Of a stretch of DNA of 64,000 nt, positions 22,252 through 34,200 are shown one piece after another; within the stretch, counting starts at the first letter, position 1, and each line of letters opens with the position of its first letter. The DNA is from Beroe forskalii. Taxonomy: Eukaryota; Ctenophora; Nuda; Beroida; Beroidae. The stretch spans positions 1 to 64,000 of the forward strand of contig WFMF01000583.1 in the NCBI GenBank assembly GCA_011033025.1, given 5' to 3'. The notes under the pieces are model-generated. The model was not told the origin of the DNA. It searched no databases and saw nothing but the letters and a program-made list of their open reading frames with translations. The translations under genes and the position numbers were made by a program.

Positions 22252-25200
22252 TAACATGGCGGTGTGTTTATAAACTAGCACCTTCATAAATTAGCCCACC
22301 TTTTTGACCTTTGTTTAATCGGCAGTATTGAGTATTGACCAATATTGTTTTGATTTTCAATCCATTTTATGAGCGGGGGTTCTAGCCCCGTGGCCTTTAC
22401 CGGGTTGGTACCCCAGTTACCACTGCTGGTCTCAAAGCGCCCTCGAAATGGGCGCATTTTTCCAAAAGCGACTTCGACGGGATAGGATCTGAGGTTTTGG
22501 TGTGTTTATAACCAGCACCTGAGTAAAAATGGTAAATTGAGCGATCCGTCGAGGCCAGTATCGCCAGTATCGCGCCGTATCACGCCAGTATCACGCCAGT
22601 AGCGCGCCAGTATCGCGCGCCAGTATCAGATTTTCAATCGCCGTTATCGCGCCAGTAGCACGCCAGTAGCGCGCCAGTATCGCGCCAGTATCACGCCAGT
22701 AGCACGCCAAAGCGCGCCAGTAGCACGCCAGTAGCGCGCCAGTATCGCGCCAGTATCACGCCAGTAGCACGCCAGTAGCACGCCAGTAAGAAACACTTAA
22801 TATTTCGGACGCCAGTATCGCGCCAGTATCGCGCCAGTATCACGCCAGTAGCGCGCCAGTATCACGCCAGTAGCACGCCGGTAGCACGCCAGTATCGCGC
22901 CAGCACGCCAGTAGCACGCCAGTATCACGCCAGTAGCACGCCAGTATCACGCCAGTATCGCGCCAGCACGCCAGTATCGCGCCAGTAGTACGCCAGTAGC
23001 ACGCCAGTATCGCGCCAGTAGCACGCCAGTATCGCGCCATGATATCATGACTTGATTGAAACTAAATTTGAGATATATAAATGCATCAATATTTATCATA
23101 AACATAAAGTATTTATCACAAACATAAAGTATATCATTAACATAAAGTATATCATTCTACTTTTAACATAAAGTATATCATTAACTGTAATACATTAATA
23201 CTGTGCTGTCCCAATAGCAGCCATATGATACCAATCAATCACAAAACTGATAAACAATGTCAATACAATGCTTCAAATTCACTTAGAAGGCTTCAGGGCA
23301 GTTCCAGCAAGGTGCAGGTCCCTCAGCTTCTGCTTGCTGGTCGTCCTCTGCAGAACCTTCTTCGCCTCCGAGTCACAGTCCGAGAGGGTTGGGTTGACGT
23401 GGGCAGCGATCAGGCGCTCAAAGGCGGACGTCAACCAGTCTGGCTTCTGCGATGTTCCGGTAGGTCCTGAAGGTCCTCCGCTTAGTCTGGACCAGGTCAA
23501 AAAGCTTTCTTCGTGAGTTCTCCCTGGTTGACATGCCCCACCACCTCCTGGTACACAGCGTCTATCCGGGTAAGGCAGTACGACCGTCCTGACTGGTGTC
23601 CGGAGAGGGAGCTGAAGGAACAGGAGGGGGGTTGTGTGGGGCTGGAGCAGGTGTGGCGGTAGGAGCAGCTGGCTGGGAGGTGGCAGCCGTAGGTCTCTGG
23701 GTCATGGCGAGCTGGAGAGGAGTAGGATTCTTGACCACCGGAGATTCGCCACCATGGTGTCATGCTGAGGACAGGGGATGATGGCGACGTACACCTTGTA
23801 GGTTGTGTCGTCGCTTCTGGCAGAGGAGACGTCCCGGACACAGGTGGTGCAGCCCAGGGAAGGCGCATCAGGAGAGTAGTCGTCACGGGGGCAGATGTTG
23901 GAGGTATGTCCTCGGCGACCACAGTGGGAGCACACTGGAGGGGAAGCACGGGCACGTCTGGGAGGCATCTGGATTGTAGAGTGTATAGGAAGTGTAGATG
24001 TTGTTGTTGAACTAAGAAACTGTGCTGAAGAGCCCCGGCTTATATAGTTTACCGGGCCGGGTCACGTATGACCAATCAAACCCCATTTTGTCCCCGATCT
24101 ACATGTCTACTTGTTTTGCTGATTGCGCGATATCTTCCACATGTTATCATGACGTAGGTATCAAATGCTGATGGAATCAAATGCTAGTATGACGATCATA
24201 ATATCAAAGCAAAACTTTATTGGATGCAACTAAATGAGATATATCAATGCATCATTGATGCATTGATATATTTCATTTAGTTGCATCAATAAACATAAAG
24301 TATTTATCAAACATAAAGTATTTGTCATAAACATAAAGTATATAATTAACATAAAGTATATCATTATGATTAACATAAAGTTTCTACTTTAACATATATT
24401 AACTGTAATACATTAATACTGTGCTGTCAAATAGCAGCCATATGATACCAATAGATCACATCATAACTGATAAACAATGTCGATACAATGCTTCAAATTC
24501 ATTTATCTATGCAAAAGCCCTCTTCAGCAGCAGTGGGAGTTCTTTGCAAAAGTACTTTCTGCATGACGTGTCGTCCTGTCTGATGTCATGTTTCCGGAGC
24601 CACATGTATTCTGCCAAAGCCATTGCCATTGAGTCCTCGTCACTTCTCAGCCAACCAATCCCTCTCGCACAGTGCTTCTTGATGTGGCTCAAGGAAACTT
24701 CAATGGTGTTGGTGTGTGCGCCAGTGAGGGGATTCTTGAAGTTCTGCGAATGGTTGACATCCTCATGATGGTAGCCGTGATCTGCAAGGTGGACGTACCC
24801 CTTCCAACCGTCGGTGATGATGATGCTGCCCGGGAGGACGTGCTGCTTGATGAGGAGAATCAGGGTGCCCGTGCTTCCCCTCCAGTGTGCTCCCACTGTG
24901 GTCGCCGAGGACATACCTCCAACATCTGCCCCCGTGACGACTACTCTCCTGATGCGCCTTCCCTGGGCTGCACCACCTGTGTCCGGGACGTCTCCTCTGC
25001 CAGAAGCGACGACACAACCTACAAGGTGTACGTCGCCATCATCCCCTGTCCTCAGCATGACACCATGGTGGCGAATCCTCCGGTGGTCGGGAATCCTACT
25101 CCTCTCCAGCTCGCCATGACCCAGAGACCTACGGCTGCCACCTCCCAGCCAGCTGCTCCTACCGCCACACCTGCTCCAGCCCCCACAACCCCCTCCTGTT

Positions 25201-28200
25201 CCTTCAGCTCCCTCTCCGGACACCAGTCAGGACGGTCGTACTGCCTTACCCGGATAGACGCTGTGTACCAGGAGGTGGTGGGGCATGTCAACCAGGGGAG
25301 AACTCACGAAGAAGCTTTTGACCTGGTCCAGACTAAGCGGAGGACCTTCAGGACCTACCGAACATCGCAGAAGCCAGACTGGTTGACGTCCACGCCTTTG
25401 AGCGCCTGATCGCTGCCCACGTCAACCCAACCCTCTCGGACTGTGACTCGGAGGCGAAGAAGGTTCTGCAGAGGACGACCAGCAAGCAGAAGCTGAGGGA
25501 CCTGCACCTTGCTGGAACTGCCCTGAAGCCTTCTAAGTGAATTTGAAGCATTGTATTGACATTGTTTATCAGTTTTGTGATTGATTGGTATCATATGGCT
25601 GCTATTTGACAGCACAGTATTAATGTATTACAGTTAATGATATACTTTATGTTAAAGTAGAATGATATACTTTATGTTAATGATATACTTTATGTTTGTG
25701 ATAAATACTTTATGTTTATGATAAATATTGATGCATTGATATATCTCAAATTTAGTTTCAATCAAGTCATGATATCATGGCGCGATACTGGCGTGCTACT
25801 GGCGTGCAACTGGCGCGATACTGGCGTGCTACTGGCGCGATACTGGCGTGCTACTGGCGTGCTACTGGCGCGATAACGGCGTGAGGTAGGCCTGATACTG
25901 GCGCGATACTGGCGCGCTACTGGCGTGATACTGGCGCGATACTGGCGTGATACTGGCCTCGACGGATCGCTCAATTTACCAAAAAATTGATGTCTATATC
26001 TCAAAAAATGGCCGGGTTACGGCCGAAAAACGTATGCCCATATATGAGCATACGCGCGTCGCGCAAACCTATTTTATCCCATAATTATAACGTGGCCAAA
26101 TATGAATATTTTTGAATGAAACAAACTTTATTCGATAAATAGCGTTGGGTTACGTATTCTCTGCGAGTTTGGGGTTAATGGCTGCTAAAATGGCGATTTG
26201 AGATCCAAAATACCTCTAAAAACCCCAAAATTGCAATTTTCTCAGTTTTCATTTTTTCCGAAGTGTACTTTACTCAAACTTATAACATCGGCAGCTATTG
26301 ATGGTGTGTAGAATAGGGATTTCTTCGTCAATTTAATCAGAAAAAGGACGAGTAGAGTGGTTATACGAACATCTTCAATTGTAACAATTAAAACGTCGTG
26401 TTCTTGTGATATTTCAATGAATATATCATTCATCATAGTCATACATTCTGAGAAGTTTATTGGTTAGAACATACAACTGACACGCAACATATTCATATCA
26501 CTAAGCTCTTATCTTAACTTAATCTATAAATAATTGAATTAAATTAATTTATTAGAAAACAGCTATTGATATTTTTGCATAATTCTTTTTTTACGAGAAA
26601 CTAGAAAAAAATTCCTCAGAAACAAATAATTGAATTAAATTAATTTATTAAATTAATTTATTAGAAAACAGCTATTGATATTTTTGCATAATTCTTTTTT
26701 TACGAGAAACTAGAAAAAATTCCTCAGAAACAAATAGAGCCTCCATAAATTTTGACGCCAAAAGCGCCGAGATTTTCGAAAATATTTGGCGTTTTTCAGG
26801 CATAACTAGGCCATTATTTGAGATATAGACTTCAATTTTTTATGGTAAGTCAGGGAACCATTACCTATCGATTGCACAACTCAGATCATGTCGCTTTCGA
26901 AAAAATGCGCCCATTTTCGGCTCAGTTTTGACGCCGGCGCCGCCGACAGTGCGTCTGGGGGTACCAAACCCGGCCAAGAATTTGGCCCACGGGGTCAACT
27001 AAACGTGTTTTACAATAAATTTGGCTATAACCCCCCTTGAACAATGGACATAAGTCTTTCGAGTGGTTAGCAACCCATGGTATACATTGACGTTATCAAT
27101 TTTTTCCCGATTGCTCAATAGTCAATGCTCCTACTATTTCAGTGACGCCAGTAAGTTCGGAGTATCGGAGACAGCTATCGGTATAATCTTGGGACTCTAC
27201 AGCTTGACGGTGTTCGTGGTTGCTCCCATGGTACCCTTCCTCATCGGCAAGCTCTCTGTCGAGACTACCTTCAAGATAGGAATAGTGCTATCTGGAGTTT
27301 CCGCAACTGTTTTCGGTACGAACAGTCGAAATTACTTTTAGATATTTTAGAGTTTTAAAAGTTTCCGTGGTGTCTCGAACATTTCAAGTACAGCGTATTA
27401 CGCCGCGCATGGGTAGTGGGTACTTCTTATGCGGCGCGTGATAGCGCACAAATGTACTTAAACATGGTTTTCGTAAAAATTACATTTGCGTGATATCCCA
27501 TGAGCGGCGAAATGAGCGCAAAAAGCACCCCTGCGCGGCGCCATACGCCGCGCTTGAAAAGGTCGGGAACCAATGCTATGATTTACAGTACGTTGACAAC
27601 TAATTATTTTTGAATTTTTTCGGAACATTATTTTCTTTTCCGTCGTTTGACAGCTTTTAAAATTTCAGGTTTCATCAACAAATGCAGTAACATTGAGTTG
27701 TTCGTAACAGTTTCTGTGGTTCTCCGACTCTTGCAAGTGAGTAATAAAGTTTAATAAAGTGAGACATGAATTTAAATATTTCCTGTAGGAAGCTCCCTTA
27801 CTGAGCTCTGTAGAAAAACTAATTTTGACTCTTACTGCATAAATTCGACAATTTTTAAATGCTTAAAATCGTATCTATATTTCGATGCGCTAATTTATTT
27901 CGCTGTCACCTTAACTTTTGCTTATCCAAAGGGTTGCGGATGTGCGTTTGTGGACACGAGTTTGTACGCCATTATAGCGGACAGATATCCTAAGAACCTC
28001 GGCAAAGTTAATGGAGTAATCACCCTTTCAGTGGGCTTAGGATTCATGGTTAGTGAACAACTATTTTAAGGTAGGGACCATAAAGAAATTAGCTGATCAC
28101 GTGGGTATGTAACCCGGGTGTCTTGACACTTCGAAGCGCAGCGTATTACGCCGCGCCTGGGTGCTTTTTTGCGGCGCGTGACAGCGCGTTAAGCCCTTTC

Positions 28201-31200
28201 AATGCAACGCGTCTTTAAAGGCACTCAAGGACGGTGTGATGCGCCGAGCCTCAAAAAGTCGAGACACCACGATAATTATGTATGCTAAAGAAGGTCAATT
28301 TTGGATGAGCTCGTTTCTGGATGAATCCCAATAATCATTATTATAAAGGATTAAGGCAGTTGAAGCACCGTGCTTAGCGCAACCCAAACGCCGGCTAAAA
28401 ACGGAGTTGAAATCCCGCGATTTTTTGCTGGGTAGTAGAAAGATAAATTCCCTCTAGAGAAGCATTATTTTTATTTGAATTTAGGCTTTAGATTTTCCGT
28501 AATTAATGCACAAAGTTGGAAAAGGAATCGCGAAAAACAATATCGAGTTCAAGATTTAATTCACCAGTTGCGCGCGTCGTTATGGTGATTGGTGATTGCG
28601 CGCAAAAACTGCACGTGCATTTTAACGAAGAATCTGCCATTTCGTTACTGTGTACTTTGGAAACGTTTCAACTGTTTTAAGTCATAATTTACGTTCTCAA
28701 TGGAATTTCCGAGTTTGGTAAAAAAGATTACGACAGAAGACTATTAACTCTAATCACTATTGTAGGAGAAAAGGTAAGCATTTTGTTTCATTGTGAAAAT
28801 CAGCGATAATTCTTCCATGTGAAGATATTCGTAGTTTCGATGGTTTTTTGCGGGGATGCGACAGAAGGAGATATTTATAATTGCTCAAGTTAGAAGTGGG
28901 TTCTAAATAGTAAATAGTTAAAGATAAAAATGCGGTCAATTTTGATTCAATGAGCTTGGATTCAAATTTGTTGCCCATCTTTTCTGCGAATCTGAAGTTT
29001 GGATGAGAAAACCAATGTTCTTGAGTTCTTCTTACTTACTTTCCTAAAGATTAATTAACAATCGCAAAATCTGCAATATTTTTTATTCATAATCAAATCC
29101 TATGTAAATATTTCGTAATTTCGTTACGTTGCACCCCTACCCCCAGTAACAAAAAATTGCCTCAATGACTTCGTTCAATTTGTTGTACGTCCAACTGACT
29201 ATATGTCCAATGAAAGATAAAACCCAACGGGTTTTCTCGTAATGATATAATGACAAACTTGCATTCAAAGTTTTATCCAAAATATTGAATTTTTATTCAT
29301 TAATATTGAAATTCTGTGTTTAACAGCATAGTTAGTATAGTTACAGCATGTAATGTTCGAAAATCTGAATGAAAGAAACTCATTAATACAAAAACCTATC
29401 GTCTCCCATCAGCCTTGCAAGTTCTTCGTTATATGGTTTGTAAAATGAATTTAGTAATTGTCGGGTGCTTTCCAACATATCTCCTTGCTTCTTTTCCTTC
29501 TTAGATCGCTCCATCCTAATTTGCAGAGATTTTATATAGTTTTTGAGTCCCATTGTCGACACCGGCGGCAGACCTAAAAACTCGTATGTGCTTTTCACAG
29601 TTCTAGTTCGATCTTCCTTGTAATCCTCGAGTCGAATCACTTTCATCTGATCCCCGAACTTATCCTTCCACTCCCGAATGTAGCAGATGTAAATTCCCAG
29701 AGATAGCTGAATGACGGCCCTATCGTAACGATCCATGTGCTTCGTATCAAAGCAGCACTTCCTCAGTCCCTTCTCCTCCACACAATCTCTAAACCGTATC
29801 ATTTCGTTCTTCACGGCTATGTCAAAGGACTGAGGTGACAGGTTGGTGTAGCCGAGCTCCAACGGATACTTTTTACCGATACCGTGTCCGTGGTAGAATA
29901 GGTACGCGGACCACAGGCGTTCTGTGGGGTTCCTCACCATGGCGAGCACCTTAGCCTGCGGGGTGATGGTGTGGATAACGTCCGCGTAGGAGTAGGGACG
30001 CTCCTCCAGATGTGGGTAAAACTGCTCCCAGTAGAGGTACTGCCACATCATGCCCACCGTGGCGTCCCACAGGACGGTGTCCTTCTTCACGTTCTCCGGC
30101 TGGAACTGGTGGAGGTAGTGAGAGAAGGACTGTCCCGGGGTGAGCGGGGGCAGCTCCCTCCAGGCGTGAGGAAGGCGGTACCTCGACCACCACCGCCTCT
30201 CCTTCGTCCTGCCGGAGAACAGGTCGCTGTGGTACGACATCTTCTGGTGGAAATCCGAGGAGCCGCACTTGATGAAGCCTACCAAGTACACGCTCGGCAA
30301 ACACAGCAGCTCCGTGGTGTTGGTCTTGTTATACCAACAGAAACTCTTGTAGCCCTCCAAGTATTGGTCTGGCAGGGCCTCCTTGATGTCTGGGTTCTCC
30401 TGCCACAAGTACTCCAGATTGGATCTGTAGGGGGTCTCTCCTTCGAACAACCCAACGCTGGAGACTTGGGGATGTCTCAGGTGTGATCTGGGATTTCTAG
30501 CTGAACTTTCCGGTATCATTATACTGACAATCAGCATCAGTACCAGCAGGACTAAGATTTTAACCTGAAAGAAGGAAAGTTTTATTGGATGGGGGATATT
30601 TACCTTAGCAGACATATTGTGGTGATCAATATTATTGATCACCGCACGGACGATTCTTTCATAGCTTCATGGGCATAATATTCACGCTGTAGCTCTGAGT
30701 GGAATTTTCCTCCGTTGAACTTACCACAGACTTGAGACGCCACCTCATTGTCATATAGCTTAGCTCCTTATGAGTGGAACATTTTCAGGCACCTCAACAA
30801 AGAAAAAAAAGTTAAACTTTCATCTGAGAGAGGAACAGTGGTTACAAATGAAATTCAAACTGTAGTGGTAGTCGAACATTAATGAAAGCAACAGAACGGT
30901 AGTAGAACAGAAAAGCAACTTTAAATTCCATCCTGCTTCGTAAGAAGTTCCATCAGGCTACAGAAAATCAATTAACATGAAATATCCGTGGACTTCCCAA
31001 TTTGAGCATCATTAGGACTAGTATTAAGATCTATCTTTGTCTTATATCGACTTCATAAAAAAAAGAATTATGGACTTCAATAAGTGTGATTTATCGTCGA
31101 TTCACAATTTTAAGAAATAAAAAGGGGGCTATTATTTACGTTAATATGAATGGACTATCCAGCAATAAACAAACACTAAGTTCATATTGTGAAATATTTA

Positions 31201-34200
31201 GCCGGGGACTAAACCTACGATCATTGCATACGTAAAATGGCCTTTAACAAATATGGCCTTAAACAAAAATATGAAGTAAAATAGCAAGCCAGTTCAACAT
31301 AAAAAAGTGTGATTTATCATCGATTCGGAATTATAATAACAAATGGGGCCTATTATTTTACGTTCATATGAATGGAATATCAAGCATTGAGCAAGTTCAG
31401 TGGAACAACAAAAATTTTGTAGGATATGAAGCTTGGGACTTGACCTAACTCAATTAGATCAAGTCATGGCCAACAAAATAGGAAGTGAAATAGCCAGCCA
31501 GTTGAAAAGATATTATCTCATCACTGAGTAGTTGTTGCCTAAAATAAACATTCAGACCTAGGTACACACATTGGTTAAAACTTCTGACTTCTGAGTGTGA
31601 TGTATGATTTTCTCAAATTTCTAAGTAATAAGTTTACTACTTATATAATTGGATCAAAGTGTAATGTCATCCTTTCGCACTCTTTCTTACTTCACTCCTC
31701 ACATCATCCCTCACTCACTCTGGTCTGAGTAGGTTCTCTAGCCTAGACGAACCCACAGAAGGGTCTCATCCCGTCATATACCCCTAGCGGGAATCAAACT
31801 CTTTACGAGACTCCTACCCTAAACGGGAATCAATCTCTATACGAGAACTACCAAGAGGACACAGAACTTAAAACTCTCACACACACACCAACAATCCATC
31901 ATAGAACAACTCTACATCGACTCCACGGTAATGTATGATTTTTTCTCAAATTTCTAATTAATAAGTTTACTTATTTTATAATTAAATTTAATAAAAGTGA
32001 GGGAAATGGGAAGGCCCATGGTCTATCGAATGTATGAAGTAACAACCCGAGGCAACAACAGTTCTAGTCACACATGACACATCCGTGCGTGTGACAAGTC
32101 GGGGTCCAACAGAAGTTTACATAATAGCAACTATTTTGTTATGTAAACAAAAAAGTTGTACATACCAGTACATGTTGTGAAATATTTAGCCGGGGACTGG
32201 ACCAACGATCTCTAACTCAATTGGGGAACCAAGGAGGAAGTAAAATGATTTGCAATGGGAACCCACGTGCTGAAATGGGAACCCACGTGCTGCAATGGGA
32301 ACCCACGTGACCGCAATTATCCCGCTCCAGCCTAAGCAACGTCACGTGACTACCACCGCGCTTTTCTGATATCTTGTTATTGTATGATAACCTAGCAAAA
32401 AATGGGGTTGTAAACCTATGATATATTATATATATCTATGTAAATACATGTTCGGAATGTGAAATATTTATTTTTCGCCGGGGACTGAGCCACCTAAAGG
32501 TCAACGATCTGAACGTAACCGTGTCACGTGACTAAGACTTGACCTGCCCTCAGCAGAATAATCCGATTCCAAAACTTACTATAGCAATTCTACAAATATC
32601 CACGCACGGAAAATAGGCGGTCGTAAAATGCTATTTGATACATGATCATGAGCTCATTTCAAAGAAAAGATACGCATGTACGTGAATCATGAAATGGGAA
32701 CCCACGGATGAGGGCCAATGAAATTCTGGATGCCCCACGAGTCATAGGGAGAATCTCGAAACGCTATACTTAGAATTTTTCGTCGGCGGGTTATGAAAAC
32801 GTATCGAAATTAAGACTTAGTGATCCTTTTTAAAACACCCTAATCCTTTGACGTCATAATTGAACTTCATTCATTCATGGATACGATCATAGGCGTTGCG
32901 AATGGTGTAGATGACCGAAATACTACAATAGACATGAGACAAATAGATTTTAATTAGCATGTTTTTGTTCTATCAAACGATTTATGGGAAGTAGTTGAGC
33001 GCACATGATTGATACTATCTGTGAACGTTGGTGTCGAAAATTATTAAAACATAAGTAGTCAACAGCAAATGTGAAGAGCAAGCGTAAAAAGTGACTGCAT
33101 TTACTTCTATCAATACCGCGGCTGATACTCCTGAGTTTACCGTTCCATAAATCTCGTATTTTCTCCTCCATTCAACCTGACCGGTCACGTGTTCTAGAGT
33201 GAATTATGCGTAGCATCAACTGTCAGACATATCAGCCAGTAATGTAGCAGCAACGAAGTCACTAGTAGAAGCACAAATGCCACGAGACACGGTCAGGGAG
33301 GTCCGTAGTGGACTGCTATTGGTGCACTAAGTCACGTGAATGAAAATGCATGAATGCATGCATTTAGGTCAACTTTTTGACGGCAATCGATCCCTCTTAT
33401 CTCCATATGTCGGTTGACTCCACTCTGTTACACGACCAATAACTACTCTACACTTACACTGAACATGTCGGTTGATACACAGGAGCGCTCCAGCCTTTGC
33501 AGTTTTACAGAAAAGTGTGCAACAAGCGTACGATGGAGACTGTAGTAAAACAGTAAAGTAATGAATAAATTTAAATGTCAAGAAGTATTACAAGGAAATT
33601 TCATTCATTGAAAGACATTCCGACCTCCTCAACTGTCAAATTGTTTAGTGTACGTGCATGTTTTATAGTAGTTAAGTACTAGGTAGGTACCTATAGTTTA
33701 CGTTCACTCTAGTCGAAGCAGCGGGGAACGGACATTTCATCTCTCGACACTTCATCTCACGACATTTCATCTCGCGACATTTCATCTCCGACACTTCATC
33801 TCAAAGTACGACATTTCAATTTTCATCCCCAGGGTTTTTGAAGTACGACGTTTCATCTCCAGGGTGCGACGTTTCATCTCAAAGGGTACGACACTTCATC
33901 TCCTACTGTAGGCTGGCTATTTCACTTCCTACTGTACTTTGCATAACGCTTACGTAAAATGGCCTTAAAGTCTGGAAACTATTACCTTAGTACAGAATAT
34001 TTATACTTCACAATATTTATACGAATTTTGATTTTTTCGTATAAATTTCATGTCGTATAAAATTCATGAGGTATAAATTATGTGTCGTACAAATTTTCCA
34101 TTCTTGTCGCCACTTGATCTGACTGTCAACCGTACATTAAAACGTATTGAACGGGATGCTTGTGCTGAGTAAATTAGTGCTGAGATTACTAGATGCCTTA

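Larger units (their letters stand above)
22532..25976. mobile_element. Palindromic ISXO2/Merlin-like composite transposon
   Basis: The ends are inverted: GGTAAATTGAGCGATCCGTC plus GAGGCCAGTAT at about 22532 and its complement ending about 25976. Next come 11-bp minisatellite arms (22557-23040; 25780-25960). Inside these are inverted copies of an AT-rich block with AACATAAAGTAT repeats (23041-23280; 25545-25790) and of a zinc-knuckle gene (23279-23968; 24867-25540). A third copy of the AT-rich block is at 24200-24505, followed by a truncated ISXO2-type transposase. Long arms, a DDE transposase fragment and an accessory gene suggest a once-autonomous two-gene element rearranged into a palindrome. 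No clear target duplication was found; flanks are A-rich. Confidence 0.65.
22370..27010. repeat. Outer inverted repeat around the Merlin-like element
   Basis: 22377-22510 and the complement of 26870-27000 share the phrases CCCCGTGG, GGTACCCC, GGGCGCATTTTT, AAAGCGAC and GATCTGAG in order. 25988-26040 and the complement of 26790-26860 share GTCTATATCTCAAA and TGCCTGAAAAACG-like sequence. The palindromic element therefore probably inserted into an older dispersed repeat present in both orientations. 26527-26736 is a direct duplication of an about 105-base AT-rich block. Confidence 0.55.

Noticed and set aside
22557-23040. CRISPR-like array
   Set aside because: The 11-bp units are contiguous with no unique spacers, and the host is an animal genome.
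23279-23968. Retroviral Gag nucleocapsid
   Set aside because: Only a CCHC knuckle is shared; no capsid, protease, RT or LTR lies nearby, and it sits inside a DNA transposon.
24507-25223. A 238-codon ORF taken as one protein
   Set aside because: Its N-terminal part is antisense of the zinc-knuckle gene copy; only about 24507-24866 is transposase.
29951-30486. 117- and 171-codon ORFs overlapping the sulfotransferase
   Set aside because: Other-frame shadows of a GC-rich coding region; the 419-codon frame has both PAPS-binding motifs.
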